A stretch of DNA of 64,000 nt, taken from CALXQW01 sp031553045 (GTDB lineage: Bacteria; Verrucomicrobiota; Verrucomicrobiia; Opitutales; Intestinicryptomonadaceae). Both the position numbers and the translations under genes were made by a program. How positions within the stretch are numbered: the first letter of the stretch is position 1; every line of letters begins with the position of its first letter. This document shows, piece by piece, positions 1 through 8,606 of this stretch. The notes below the pieces were generated by a model. The model saw only the letters and a list, made by a program, of their open reading frames with translations. It was not told the origin of the DNA and did no database searches. The stretch spans positions 1-64,000 of the forward strand of contig JAVBLZ010000009.1 of assembly GCA_031553045.1 (NCBI GenBank), read 5' to 3'.

Positions 1-102
1 GAGAGCGATGTCCTTTTGTGATTTTCCTGCTTTACATAAGTTCATAATTATTCTTCTATCATGCCAAGTTAGGCGATGGTATTTTCTTTGTTCCATAGAC
101 AT
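1..102 (-). mobile_element. IS30-family transposase, N-terminal part (runs off the left edge)
   Basis: The minus strand opens with MSMEQRKYHRLTWHD and continues for 34 residues to the window edge. A short basic start, then a helix-turn-helix beginning LTWHDRRIIMNLCKAGKSQK, is typical of the N-terminus of IS30-family transposases. Only this start is visible, so completeness and activity cannot be judged. The IS terminal repeat should lie in the 103-266 gap, which is AT-rich and holds no other gene, but I could not define it without the other end. The element abuts a broken RHS fragment, which fits a role in the local rearrangement. Confidence 0.6.
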
Positions 103-266
103 TTTGTGATTAAAACATCTATTAACAGAGTTTAGACTTTCTGCCTAACCCTTTTTACAAAAAATTGCACTAGAACTTAGAATCTAGCTATTGGTATGAT
201 TATATATTTCATATTCTAATCCTATTTTTTATTGTTTTTTTAATTTGTTTAATATTCTGCAATTTT

Positions 267-462
267 TTATCCATTTTTTGAGACTACATACTTCCCAGCT
301 TTGTCTAAAGTCATTTCATAAATGTCTTTACCAGTCTGACGGCGTTCTCTGACAAGCTTACCGTCTTCAAACTCCTTATATTTGTTCTCAAGCCCGTCAA
401 GAAATTCCTTGTATGTACCGTTGTGAGAGTCTCCGCTATAGATATACTCAACCTCACACGTT
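267..462 (-). pseudogene. orphan RHS-like C-terminal fragment (no start codon)
   Basis: In one minus-strand frame this stretch reads CEVEYIYSGDSHNG, then KEFEDGKLVRERRQTGKDIY, ending SKNG and a TAA stop at 267-269. It lines up with the last ~70 residues of the RHS-like protein at 4054-5619 (EYVYTGDKNNG, KEFENGVTVREKRLIGTDLY, TKNGEK). No ATG, GTG or TTG opens the frame, and a stop lies just upstream. It sits directly downstream of the 472-1620 gene, exactly where another cassette copy would begin. I read it as a displaced remnant of a third RHS copy. Confidence 0.65.
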
Positions 463-471
463 CTTGTTTAA

Positions 472-1620
472 TCATTTCACATTAGGAAAATATAAGCTTG
501 TATCTATTTTCATAAGATCTGAAAAGCGGATAATTATTCTATCTCTTTCTGTCATCTTTCTAAATTCAAAAGTTTTTTTGTTTAATTCTTCATCAATTAT
601 TACTATTTTCAATGTTTCAGATTTGGCCATCAACTCATAAATGCTTTCCAAATCCCTCGGGATTTCCCCGTTAATTGACTCAATTGTGCTGGAGAAAAAA
701 ATAGACATCGCAGAATTATCATATAACTTTTTCACTATTTTATCGCTGCCAAACTCCAATTTGAATTTTCCATCTGAAGTTTTAGAAACAAGAAAGCCAT
801 AATCAGATTCTTGTATAATTTCTGAAATTTTTATGCTCAAAAGATCCTTGGTTTTAATATCATTTTGCGGATATTCTGTTTTCTCCAAACGATTTTTTAC
901 ATGGATAAAGAATGAACCTTTTTCATCAATCAAGTGTATCTGATGTGGGATTCCTGATTTAACGGTTATATTTAGCCTACATTCGTCTATGACCAAACTG
1001 TTTTCGCCATTTTTTAACGACAATAAAAACCTGTTAAGTTCTTCCAGCATTTCAGTAGCACGCACAGCGTCAATATGCTGCTTAGACTTTGCAGCATTAG
1101 CTTCCATTTCTCGTAGCCGCACTAACAAAAACTGAACAGGAGCAGATGTTGAAAAATTTAAATTCCTAAAAACACCCTTGGGATATTCGGAGTTTTTAAC
1201 GTAATTTCTGTCATAAACATCACGAGATACGCCTTCATTGGTCCGCATGGGAGAAAATGATCCGTCGCGTCTGTAAAGGGTTGAATATTCCGAAAAATCC
1301 GATCCCTTAAAAAAGTCCTTTGCTGGATCATAGTCACTAAATTTCCCACTGATATTTTTTGCTATCAAAACCCCATCCTTCAACCAAAACTTAGTACTAT
1401 AAATATTCGCAACTTCTCCATCTGCGGAAGTTGCGACAGATTCATAATAGACATAACCATCACTAAGCAATTTATCAAAAATTGTACTATCTTGAGGTAA
1501 CATATGTACTTCTAAAAGCTTATAGAAAGCCGAAAAGTCTTGTCCCAAAAGATTGGGACAAAATACGTAAGAAAACGTACAAAGCAAAAAAAATTGCTTA
1601 ATTTTTTCCGATATATTCAT
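472..1620 (-). CDS. secreted protein with PDZ-like C-terminus (cassette paralogue 1)
   Basis: 382 aa. I chose the ATG at 1620 because it gives a clean signal peptide (basic start, then FFLLCTFSYVFCP, cleavage near LLGQ); the upstream ATG would overlap the previous gene. It is paralogous to the products at 6045-7175 and 2447-3553. Shared landmarks include a FRNLN-TSAP segment in the middle third and a C-terminal region (SIFFSSTIESINGEIPRDLE) that looks like the start of a PDZ domain: an ING turn, a helix, then short beta strands. A periplasmic or outer-membrane protein is likely; the function is unknown. It follows a Cys-rich gene by 23 nt, as in the other cassettes. Confidence 0.75.
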   Translation of the reverse strand: MNISEKIKQFFLLCTFSYVFCPNLLGQDFSAFYKLLEVHMLPQDSTIFDKLLSDGYVYYESVATSADGEVANIYSTKFWLKDGVLIAKNISGKFSDYDPAKDFFKGSDFSEYSTLYRRDGSFSPMRTNEGVSRDVYDRNYVKNSEYPKGVFRNLNFSTSAPVQFLLVRLREMEANAAKSKQHIDAVRATEMLEELNRFLLSLKNGENSLVIDECRLNITVKSGIPHQIHLIDEKGSFFIHVKNRLEKTEYPQNDIKTKDLLSIKISEIIQESDYGFLVSKTSDGKFKLEFGSDKIVKKLYDNSAMSIFFSSTIESINGEIPRDLESIYELMAKSETLKIVIIDEELNKKTFEFRKMTERDRIIIRFSDLMKIDTSLYFPNVK

Positions 1621-1643
1621 TTTTTTATGTTGGTAATGTTTTA

Positions 1644-2027
1644 TTATAAGCAACCCAAACTCTGCCAAAAATTATTAAGTACAGGTTCTCCTATTTGAAT
1701 TTTATTAACACACTTTCTCTGATCCGGTGCTGGACAAACACATCCAGGTATTAAAGGGATATACTCTATATCGGCATACGTCCATTCAAACTGATAGGTA
1801 TAATAATCTTGTATTTGGATTTTCTTATATCCGCTTTTGCAAACGGTTTTACTTACCTCTTCATATATTAAATACGGATTCCCATAAGGAATGGATTCTT
1901 GTTTATAGCTACATCTTTCATTTGTGATATTCGTCATTATTTGGTCACATTTGTTTGTAGCGTATAGAATGATTGATGTCATTAATCCCATAAATATAAT
2001 TAAAATACATTTTACACTATTTTTCAT
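1644..2027 (-). CDS. secreted Cys-rich protein (cassette paralogue 1)
   Basis: 127 aa from the ATG at 2027. MKNSVKCILIIFMGLMTSII is a signal peptide; the mature part has about ten cysteines, including a PGCVCPAP segment shared exactly with the 7186-7593 product and almost exactly with 3541-3909 (NCPCPP). The cysteines suggest disulfide bonding outside the cytoplasm. Its start lies inside the 3' end of the RHS fragment at 2017-2411, so the two may be translationally coupled. A ~370-aa PDZ-like gene always follows it. No known family recognised. Confidence 0.75.
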   Translation of the reverse strand: MKNSVKCILIIFMGLMTSIILYATNKCDQIMTNITNERCSYKQESIPYGNPYLIYEEVSKTVCKSGYKKIQIQDYYTYQFEWTYADIEYIPLIPGCVCPAPDQRKCVNKIQIGEPVLNNFWQSLGCL

Positions 2028-2411
2028 AACTTGTGACTTTCTCTCCATTTTTTGTTACTGTTGTTTTGTTTAATTTTTTATCTAAAAAAGATTCGTATAA
2101 ATCTGTACCGATCAGGCGTTTTTCTCTTACGATTACTCCGTTCTCGAACTCTTTGAAATTTGTTTCAACACCATCCGTAACGGTCTTAATCGAGCCGTTG
2201 TTTTTATCGCCAGTATATACAAATTCCAGCATTTTGCCTGCGGAGTCTATTTCTCTTATTAGTTTACCTTTGTCGTCGAAGAATCTAGTGAAAGTATTTT
2301 TCCAGTCTTTCTCTTTGGGGAGTTTTGTTTCCTCGCGGCGGGCTTTCATGTAGCTTGCTACAGGGGCGCCGATGTAATACGCACGAATAGTTTTCCTGTG
2401 TCGAGGTCTTG
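2017..2411 (-). pseudogene. RHS-like C-terminal fragment, duplicated and truncated
   Basis: An open frame runs from 2490 to 2017, but its first ~25 codons are the antisense of the 3' end of the 2447-3553 gene plus junction sequence. From YYIGAPVASYMKARREETK onward it is nearly identical to the last ~120 residues of the RHS-like protein at 4054-5619. The DNA match runs from 2035 to about 2411 and from 4065 to about 4442. It could still be translated from an internal start, but it lacks the signal peptide and the whole N-terminal part, so I call it a displaced tail. Such orphan tails are typical of RHS loci that swap C-termini. Confidence 0.7.
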
Positions 2412-2446
2412 GTTCTAGGCCTCTATCACAGTTTAAAATGTAAGTT

Positions 2447-3553
2447 TTATTCAAAAAAGTTTTCGGAAGGATATTTGAAAGCATCGGCATTTGAAATTAT
2501 TATGGCTTCTTCGCATGAAGGTTTTTTAAATTTGAATTTCTTGGTGGCATCAAATCTATCTTTAACCTCAATTTCTATCTCATTTTCTTTTTTTAGAATT
2601 TGATTGATTGAGTCTGCCGTAAAATCTTTAGAGCCGTTTACAGAAATTATTTCATTCAAAAAGAAATCTCTCATCTTCACATTACCATACAGATATCTGC
2701 TACAATCGGTATCGGCTTCAAGAAATATCTTCCCTTGTAATTCTTTTGCAGTTATGCCAAAGATTGACATATCATCTCCAACAAGTTCTTTTAGAGACTT
2801 CGTTTTGAAGTTCGCTACAGGATAGCCGGTTTTATAAAATTTATTTCTTAATATATATAAAAAGCCCTTAACTTCATTAGAGATCCTTATTTCTTCTATT
2901 GTTCCTAATTCACTCCGCTTTACATGCAACTTGTATCCTGATAAATTGATGTCTTCAAGCGTCTTTGTTGATGTCATGTATTCATTTATTCGCTTAAGTG
3001 CATCTTCTCCTATAGCTCGGTCTATGGGTTTGTTTTGAGTGGTCGCATTGACGATATCTGTCTCGATTCCAACTCTTAAAAACTTCAGTTGATCGAGTTT
3101 GCTTTGAAGCAAAACTGTTGAGATATCCATCCAACCTTCTTCAGGCAACATAAAAGAAGGGTGGAATACTCTGACTCCGTCGATATCGATTTCCCCGTAA
3201 ACAGCATCGGGGTAAAAGAGTGATGCGTTCTCGGATTTTGCTGGACTGATATCGTCTGTTTTCGGGGAGTAATCATTCACTAATCCGAGTTTTTCTCTGA
3301 ATAGCGTTATTCCCGAGTTAAGCCAGTATGATTTTTTACTTACCAATACGGTACTTTCCGTTATAGTTATTTCCACTGAATCAATATATGCAATACCGTT
3401 TGCCAAAAGGGTTTTAGTTAAGGCCACCGCTTCCATGGATGGTCTGGGTATTGATGCTGAAAGATACTTCCCATAATCTTGTGCGAAAGCAAAAGATGTA
3501 AAAATCATCAATGGCAGTAATGGGTAAATATATATTTTCATTAGTTTGCGCAA
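2447..3553 (-). CDS. secreted protein with PDZ-like C-terminus (cassette paralogue 2)
   Basis: 368 aa with a signal peptide (MRKLMKIYIYPLLPLMIFTS, cleavage near FAFAQ). It shares the cassette's ~370-aa architecture but is the most diverged copy. The C-terminal part reads FFLNEIISVNGSKDF, followed by a helix and KKFKFKKP, again PDZ-like. The start overlaps the end of the Cys-rich gene at 3541, so the two are coupled. Downstream lies the duplicated RHS tail. Function unknown; export is clear, the PDZ call is inference. Confidence 0.7.
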   Translation of the reverse strand: MRKLMKIYIYPLLPLMIFTSFAFAQDYGKYLSASIPRPSMEAVALTKTLLANGIAYIDSVEITITESTVLVSKKSYWLNSGITLFREKLGLVNDYSPKTDDISPAKSENASLFYPDAVYGEIDIDGVRVFHPSFMLPEEGWMDISTVLLQSKLDQLKFLRVGIETDIVNATTQNKPIDRAIGEDALKRINEYMTSTKTLEDINLSGYKLHVKRSELGTIEEIRISNEVKGFLYILRNKFYKTGYPVANFKTKSLKELVGDDMSIFGITAKELQGKIFLEADTDCSRYLYGNVKMRDFFLNEIISVNGSKDFTADSINQILKKENEIEIEVKDRFDATKKFKFKKPSCEEAIIISNADAFKYPSENFFE

Positions 3554-3909
3554 TCTCCTTTAGTTCTTCCCTGAAACACGCTTGAAATTTTTTTCATTTT
3601 TTTCTCATACACACATTCATATCCATTTGGCGGGCATGGACAATTTGTCGTTGGAGGAGTATATGTAACGTAAATATTAAATTTTGCCATTGAATATGTC
3701 ACGTGATATGAGTTTTTATATTTCCTAAGTCCACTCTTACATGTGCTATCATCTACGACTACGTCTTCGTATTCAAGAAAAATTCTATTTGGAAGCGTTC
3801 CGCATTGAGCCCCTATATTCCCTGCATCGTAGTTTTTCTCACAATCCTGTGCTATAGTATATGATATTAATAAAATAAATGATAATGTTAGTATAATTAT
3901 GTATTTCAT
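3541..3909 (-). CDS. secreted Cys-rich protein (cassette paralogue 2)
   Basis: 122 aa with a strong signal peptide (MKYIIILTLSFILLISYTIA, cleavage before QDCEKN). The mature part has eight cysteines, with CPCPPNGYECVYEKK matching the PGCVCPAPD-KC segment of its paralogues. It lies 144 nt downstream of the RHS-like gene and overlaps the start of the PDZ-like gene. A degraded copy of this version lies at 5870-6010. Function unknown; the fixed order RHS, Cys-rich, PDZ-like suggests they act together at the cell surface. Confidence 0.75.
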   Translation of the reverse strand: MKYIIILTLSFILLISYTIAQDCEKNYDAGNIGAQCGTLPNRIFLEYEDVVVDDSTCKSGLRKYKNSYHVTYSMAKFNIYVTYTPPTTNCPCPPNGYECVYEKKMKKISSVFQGRTKGDCAN

Positions 3910-4053
3910 TTTTTGATTTTTTATATGTTTTAATAGTTATTTTAAAAGTAGTTTTGATTTCTAAGATAAAAACAAATAGAATTTTTATTGTGTAAAACTC
4001 CAGATTTATATCCTTTGGTTACCATTTTCTTTTGGGTTCTTTTTTGACAGATT

Positions 4054-5619
4054 TCAATATAGAGCGACTTTCTCTCCATTTTTTGTTACTGTTGTTTTGT
4101 TTGATTTTTTATCTAAAAAAGATTCGTATAAATCAGTGCCGATCAGGCGCTTTTCTCTTACTGTTACTCCGTTTTCAAACTCTTTGAAATTTGTTTCAAC
4201 GCCATCTATAATTGTCTTAACTGAACCGTTGTTTTTATCGCCAGTATATACGTATTCCAGCATTTTGCCTGTTGAGTCTATTTCTCTTATAAGTTTTCCT
4301 TTGTCGTCGAAGAATCTAGTGAAAGTATTTTTCCAGTCTTTCTCTTTGGGGAGTTTTGTTTCTTCGCGGCGAGCTTTCATGTAGCTTGCTCCAGGGGCGC
4401 CGATGTAATATGTGCGGGTTAGTTTGCCTGTGTTTGGGTCTTGCATCAGAAGCGTAACGGTACGTCTATTGTAGCTGTATTCTTCGGGGTAGGGCTTGTC
4501 ATTACGCTTATAGACTACGCTGCGGTTTGAGGATCCTCGGTTGCGTTTGCGTTCCAATTCGATGGTTTTGCGCTCGAGTTCTTCGATATTATATTTATCA
4601 TAATATGGATTGCGCGTAAAGTATTCGCCGCCGCCGTCGGAAGTGATTAAGCCTGTCTGTGCGCACCACTCAAGCCAGCTTTCGGTTCCTGATGCGCTCT
4701 TGAAGTTGAGGCGGTTAATCGGTAGAACGGGGGTCTTCAAAAACTTTCTGTCAAGATTCATCAAACCGCGCTCTTTAGGCCCGGCATAAAGGCATTCGTA
4801 CTCCTCAACTTTGCCATCAAGGTAGCTAATGCGTTTTATAGAACTCAAACGTATATCTTTATTCTTGCGTTTGCCGTCTATGCTCATTGCTTCGCTCAGG
4901 GCGTAATCTACGGATATTGCGCTATCTTTATTTATACGGATTTTTTTCAGTAAATTTCCATCGTATTCGAAATCCAAAATTGTCATACGCTTTGTTAAAT
5001 TGAGCAAGTCTTGCGGATAGCCCTTGCTATTGTAGCGCAGTTTGAAGGTATCTCCGCCATCATTCGCACAGAAACCTATTAATCTGCCGTCTTTAAAATC
5101 GTAATGTACTTTGGGATTACTTGCAGACTGTATTTGCGCTTCGCCGCTTTTCTTTAACAGAAGTATCCAACTCTTGCTTCCGCGCAAGACCCAACGCTCG
5201 TCCCAACCGCGAATAGGCGCATTGTCAAAGTCGCGCACAAAAATGTAGCCGCCCTTGTTTGGAGGCTCCCAAAACCATTGGGTTTCGCTACGCTGAATCA
5301 GACGCGTGTCAAAAAAGGGCAAACTCCAATATGCACCCAAATAAGACGCCTCGCGCTCAGGATTTGTATGGAACATCAAATATAGCTCAGCTCGGGCGCC
5401 ATTGCCTAAATCAAGGGAGTAAATATTTCGATCTATACGCACAAACCCGTCGTTATCGGCATTTCCAACAATATTGGGGCTAGACGTATGTAACTGCCCA
5501 TATGCAATCGGTGACGACAAACAAATACTAAGCGTAACACAAACAAAAAAAATATACGTACGCAACTGCGCACGTACACCCTGCGCGCACATCATAAAAA
5601 TATGCGCAATTAATTTCAT
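4054..5619 (-). CDS. RHS/YD-repeat-like secreted protein
   Basis: 521 aa. An N-terminal hydrophobic segment (YIFFVCVTLSICLSSPIAYG) directs export. The body has RHS-like features: YDFKDGRLIGF, LRYNSKGYPQDLLN, FEYDGNLLKKIRI and a C-terminal YVYTGDKNNG-type repeat. It is much shorter than classical RHS proteins and has no recognisable PxxxxDPxG core terminus or toxin domain. Its start lies 5 nt after the stop of the small Cys-rich gene at 5625, so the promoter at 5810-5838 probably serves both. The last ~120 residues are repeated at 2035-2411 and, diverged, at 267-462. Confidence 0.7.
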   Translation of the reverse strand: MKLIAHIFMMCAQGVRAQLRTYIFFVCVTLSICLSSPIAYGQLHTSSPNIVGNADNDGFVRIDRNIYSLDLGNGARAELYLMFHTNPEREASYLGAYWSLPFFDTRLIQRSETQWFWEPPNKGGYIFVRDFDNAPIRGWDERWVLRGSKSWILLLKKSGEAQIQSASNPKVHYDFKDGRLIGFCANDGGDTFKLRYNSKGYPQDLLNLTKRMTILDFEYDGNLLKKIRINKDSAISVDYALSEAMSIDGKRKNKDIRLSSIKRISYLDGKVEEYECLYAGPKERGLMNLDRKFLKTPVLPINRLNFKSASGTESWLEWCAQTGLITSDGGGEYFTRNPYYDKYNIEELERKTIELERKRNRGSSNRSVVYKRNDKPYPEEYSYNRRTVTLLMQDPNTGKLTRTYYIGAPGASYMKARREETKLPKEKDWKNTFTRFFDDKGKLIREIDSTGKMLEYVYTGDKNNGSVKTIIDGVETNFKEFENGVTVREKRLIGTDLYESFLDKKSNKTTVTKNGEKVALY

Positions 5620-5624
5620 AAATG

Positions 5625-5783
5625 TTATTCGCCCAATTCAGAACTCATATACTCGCCGTTGTCGTCCGGAGGACATGGAGTTGACCCGCCAGATTCGCAC
5701 CCATCACAAGGATTATCCGCATAAGCCAAGAAACCGCAAAAAAACACAAGCACAATTAAGAACTTTTTAAACACCGTTTGCAT
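5625..5783 (-). CDS. small secreted Cys-rich peptide (cassette leader)
   Basis: 52 aa, too short for most ORF callers. A signal peptide (FLIVLVFFCGFLAYA) is followed by a 30-residue mature peptide with CDGCESGGSTPCPPDDNGEY and end SSELGE. A near-identical copy lies at 7694-7846, and conservation of mature sequence between the two supports a real gene. A good promoter lies upstream and the RHS-like gene starts 5 nt after its stop. The C-x2-C and the later Cys could form disulfides or bind metal. Role unknown. Confidence 0.7.
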   Translation of the reverse strand: MQTVFKKFLIVLVFFCGFLAYADNPCDGCESGGSTPCPPDDNGEYMSSELGE

Positions 5784-5809
5784 AATAATATATCCTATTT
5801 TTGAGGTAA

Positions 5810-5838
5810 ATTTAACACAATACTTAGTACAATGTCAA
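5810..5838 (-). promoter_or_regulatory. sigma-70-type promoter of the RHS cassette
   Basis: Minus strand: TTGACA at 5838-5833, a 17-nt spacer, then TTAAAT at 5815-5810, about 27 nt before the start of the small peptide gene. It matches the consensus well and is placed to drive the whole cassette. Confidence 0.6.
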
Positions 5839-5869
5839 TATTTATTTATGTACATATATGTTTTTATTG

Positions 5870-6010
5870 GTTTAAACATTCATATCCATTTGTCGGAAAG
5901 AAGCGTGATACAAAATTTATAGTTCCTAAGGCCACCCGCACAACTGTTATCATCTTCCTCTATGTATTAGTATTCAAGATAAATTTGATTTGGCGGCGTT
6001 TTACGTATAT
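5870..6010 (-). pseudogene. decayed copy of the Cys-rich gene
   Basis: The DNA matches the 3541-3909 gene in patches: the stretch reading ACATTCATATCCATTTG at the left, and the block from the 'TTCCTAAG' point through 'GTATTCAAGA' to the TTTGG-GGCGTT segment. Indels and substitutions break the frame and no signal peptide remains. It sits in the 261-nt gap between the cassette promoter and the next PDZ-like gene, where a Cys-rich gene would be expected. Confidence 0.55.
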
Positions 6011-6044
6011 TTTATGAAGATGACGTTTTCGGGAATCATCAGAT

Positions 6045-7175
6045 CTATTGCGATTTCGATTTAAAATAGTTGGCGGCATCTATACCTAGTGAAGCGGAAA
6101 ACCTTACTATGTATCGGTCTTTTGTTCCGAGCTTTCTAAATGTAAAACTTTTCTCAGCGCCAGCTTCGGTTTTAATTTTTACTTCCAAACGCCCACAATC
6201 TCGCATCATTTTGCAGATAGATTCAAGACTTTGGGGTTTTGCACCATTTATTTCAAGAATTGGACATCTAAAAAAAATAGACATTATTGAATTTTCATAA
6301 AGTTTTTTTGATAAGCCATCGATGTCATATTCTAAACTAAAATTCCCATTTTTGAAAACGGGATGAAAACCGTAGTCTAGCTTATCATATGCTTCGGGAA
6401 TATTTTGAAATAATGGATCTGATATTTTTGCGTTTAGCTTTGGATAGTCTGCTTTCTTAAAAACATTTTTTGCTAGCATGAAGAAATTTTCTTTTTCGCT
6501 CGTTAGATATATCTCAAGAGGAAGTCCATCGGGAGAAAATTTTATCGAGAGTTTATAGTCGCCAAGTTCTACAACTTTATCTTCAGGTTTTAATTTTAAG
6601 AGCGCCTCTAATTTCTCTATTATTTCTTTGGTTCTTGCGGCACTGATATAATCTTCCTTTGAAAGCTCGCTTGCATGAATCTGCCTAGTTCTTATCAACA
6701 TGTGCATCAGAGGCGCAGATGTTGCAAGGTTTAGGTTCCTAAAAATCCCCTCAGGGAATTTTGGAGTTTTTGAGAAGGCCCTATTGAAAGTATCGTCTAC
6801 TACGCCTTCCAAGGTTTGTAGCGGTTCAAAAATTCCCGTCGGCATGTATAGCATACGCATAGTAGACTCGGGCGGTTCAAGAACGTCCTTTTCGGATTTA
6901 TAATTGCCTAGCTCTCCTTGCGAATTGCTTAACAGCAAAATTCCTTCTTCAAGCCAAAATTGTTCTTTAATAATACTTAGCTTAGAATCGCTAGATACGC
7001 TGACTATAGACTCATAATATTTGACCCCATCCACACTGAGCAGCGTTTTAAGCAGTCCCAAATCCGCATCCGACATTTCGGGTTTAGAATGCTCGATAAA
7101 ATAAGAAAAATCTTGAGCACCAGACAGACAAATAAAAAGAAATAGCCCAATTAATATATGTTTAAGCGTTTGCAT
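6045..7175 (-). CDS. secreted protein with PDZ-like C-terminus (cassette paralogue 3)
   Basis: 376 aa; signal peptide MQTLKHILIGLFLFICLSGA, mature start near QDFSYFIEH. It is the closest relative of the 472-1620 product: both have FPEGIFRNLNLATSAP or its match, an alpha-helical middle and a C-terminal SIFFRCPILEINGAKPQSLE segment resembling a PDZ domain. It lies 10 nt after the Cys-rich gene at 7186. No catalytic motif seen. A periplasmic scaffolding or binding role is a guess. Confidence 0.75.
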   Translation of the reverse strand: MQTLKHILIGLFLFICLSGAQDFSYFIEHSKPEMSDADLGLLKTLLSVDGVKYYESIVSVSSDSKLSIIKEQFWLEEGILLLSNSQGELGNYKSEKDVLEPPESTMRMLYMPTGIFEPLQTLEGVVDDTFNRAFSKTPKFPEGIFRNLNLATSAPLMHMLIRTRQIHASELSKEDYISAARTKEIIEKLEALLKLKPEDKVVELGDYKLSIKFSPDGLPLEIYLTSEKENFFMLAKNVFKKADYPKLNAKISDPLFQNIPEAYDKLDYGFHPVFKNGNFSLEYDIDGLSKKLYENSIMSIFFRCPILEINGAKPQSLESICKMMRDCGRLEVKIKTEAGAEKSFTFRKLGTKDRYIVRFSASLGIDAANYFKSKSQ

Positions 7176-7185
7176 ATTTAGATTT

Positions 7186-7593
7186 TTAGGACTTGGGTAC
7201 GCAACTTAACTTTTGATACATTTCTCCCTTAATGTCGTCTCCTATTTGGATTTCGTACGCGCACTTATTTCTATCTGGGGCAGGACAAACACAACCTGGG
7301 ACTGATGGGATATATTCTATATCTGTAAAAGTCTTTACATAAAACCTTTTAATCAAAGGTGTAATTTTATAATTTGCAAATCCGCTTTCGCATGTTCCCA
7401 TATGATCCACACGGACTTCATTGTAAGGATTTCCGTCCGGGAAAGTTTTATAATATTGAATGCTACATTGCGTATCTGTGATATTTATATAATTACCATT
7501 ACAGACATAACTAGCGGCAATTAACGAATATGATAAACTTGAAACAAATGAGACCATAATAGCCCATATAAATGCATGATGAATATTTTTCAT
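7186..7593 (-). CDS. secreted Cys-rich protein (cassette paralogue 3)
   Basis: 135 aa with a long hydrophobic export signal (AFIWAIMVSFVSSLSYSLIA) and about eight cysteines, including PGCVCPAPDRNKC. It is close to the 1644-2027 product: both have GNPYxxxxE, then CxSGxxxxKI and the DIEYIPxxPGC block. Between it and the small peptide gene upstream only the first 10 codons of an RHS gene survive, so this cassette has lost its RHS member. Confidence 0.75.
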   Translation of the reverse strand: MKNIHHAFIWAIMVSFVSSLSYSLIAASYVCNGNYINITDTQCSIQYYKTFPDGNPYNEVRVDHMGTCESGFANYKITPLIKRFYVKTFTDIEYIPSVPGCVCPAPDRNKCAYEIQIGDDIKGEMYQKLSCVPKS

Positions 7594-7658
7594 AATTTCG
7601 TTTCTTTACTCATGTTTAATTTTTGATATCTATCTATTATTTTTTTAAGACTAAAACA

Positions 7659-7688
7659 TTACTGATTTTTTGTTGAAATTAATTTCAT
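7659..7688 (-). pseudogene. remnant of an RHS-like gene start
   Basis: ATGAAATTAATT at 7688 is identical to the first 12 nt of the 4054-5619 gene and is preceded by the same upstream sequence, but the frame stops after ten codons. It marks the deletion point of the RHS gene in this cassette. Confidence 0.5.
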
Positions 7689-7693
7689 AAACG

Positions 7694-7846
7694 TTATTCG
7701 CCCAATTCGGAACTCATATACTCGCCGTTGTCGTCTGGAGGACATGGAGTTGACCCGCCAGATTCGCACCCATCACAATCCGCATAAGCCAAAGCACCGC
7801 AAAAGAATGCAAATACCACTAACATTGTTTTATATATTGATTGCAT
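7694..7846 (-). CDS. small secreted Cys-rich peptide (second copy)
   Basis: 50 aa. The signal peptide differs from the 5625-5783 copy (MQSIYKTMLVVFAFFCGALA), but the mature part from CDGCESGGSTPC to SSELGE is identical. A clear Shine-Dalgarno (AAGGAG) lies 8 nt upstream, with a promoter behind it. Mature identity next to a diverged signal peptide suggests either selection on the mature peptide or a recombination joint at the signal-peptide border. Confidence 0.7.
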   Translation of the reverse strand: MQSIYKTMLVVFAFFCGALAYADCDGCESGGSTPCPPDDNGEYMSSELGE

Positions 7847-7869
7847 ATTAATTATCTCCTTCTTTACGC

Positions 7870-7900
7870 ATAATAATTATGATATTTTAAATTATGTCAA
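7870..7900 (-). promoter_or_regulatory. promoter of the third cassette
   Basis: Minus strand: TTGACA at 7900-7895 and TATTAT at 7875-7870 with a rather long 19-nt spacer (ATTATT at 17 nt is an alternative), followed by AAGGAG and the ATG at 7846. Confidence 0.45.
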
Positions 7901-7924
7901 GACCTATTTATATTTATATTTATA

Positions 7925-7954
7925 TTGACTAAATTATTATTTTTTATGTATATA
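7925..7954 (+). promoter_or_regulatory. promoter of the DUF1573-MauE operon
   Basis: TTGACT at 7925-7930, a 17-18-nt AT-rich spacer, then GTATAT/TATATA at 7948-7954. The first start codon follows at 7962, so the leader is very short or the true start of transcription lies slightly upstream. It diverges from the cassette promoter. Confidence 0.45.
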
Positions 7955-7961
7955 ACACATC

Positions 7962-8606
7962 ATGTGTAAGAATTTTCTATTGATATTTATTTTCTTTTCT
8001 TTCGGGCAGTTGTACGCAAATTTAATTTTTGAAGCTAGCAAAATTGATGACAAAATAGTTAATGGGACGGCAAGTTATACTTTTGAATTCAAATTCAAAA
8101 ACAGTGGAAAAACCCCAATTGAAATTACGGACATTAAAACCACTTGTGGTTGTACTGTGGCAAGCCTTGATAAGACCGTTTATCAGCCAGAAGATACAGG
8201 CAAGGTCAGTGGAGTTTTCAATATTGAAGGCAGAACAGGACTGCAAGGCAAAGACATAATTCTTACAACTGACAATCTAGCCCAAAGTACGATAAAGCTC
8301 TCCTTGGAGATAGAGATTGTAAACATAATGAGCATAAAGCCGAGCCTACTATTCTGGCGCAAGGGGGAAGATGTATCGATGAAAGAAATAAGCGCTCTGC
8401 CTTATGTGACGGACGGGGTGAAGATTACTTCGATTCTCTGCGACCTAGAGACATTCAAAATTGAATCGGTGCAAGAAGCGAAGGGATATAAAATCAAAGT
8501 TACGCCCATCTCCACAGAAAATGAAAGCCGCGCCATAATAAAAATTAACGCTGAAAGCGCGGACGGGCAGGCTAAAACATTCTTCGTCCATGCTATAATA
8601 AAATGA
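7962..8606 (+). CDS. DUF1573-domain secreted protein
   Basis: 214 aa. After a signal peptide (FLLIFIFFSFGQLYA) comes an immunoglobulin-like DUF1573 domain: YTFEFKFKNSGKTPIEITDI, then the family signature TTCGCT with Cys62 and Cys64. The family is common in Bacteroidota and Verrucomicrobiota and is exported; its role is not established. The stop overlaps the next start (ATGA at 8603), so it leads a coupled operon. Confidence 0.8.
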   Translation: MCKNFLLIFIFFSFGQLYANLIFEASKIDDKIVNGTASYTFEFKFKNSGKTPIEITDIKTTCGCTVASLDKTVYQPEDTGKVSGVFNIEGRTGLQGKDIILTTDNLAQSTIKLSLEIEIVNIMSIKPSLLFWRKGEDVSMKEISALPYVTDGVKITSILCDLETFKIESVQEAKGYKIKVTPISTENESRAIIKINAESADGQAKTFFVHAIIK

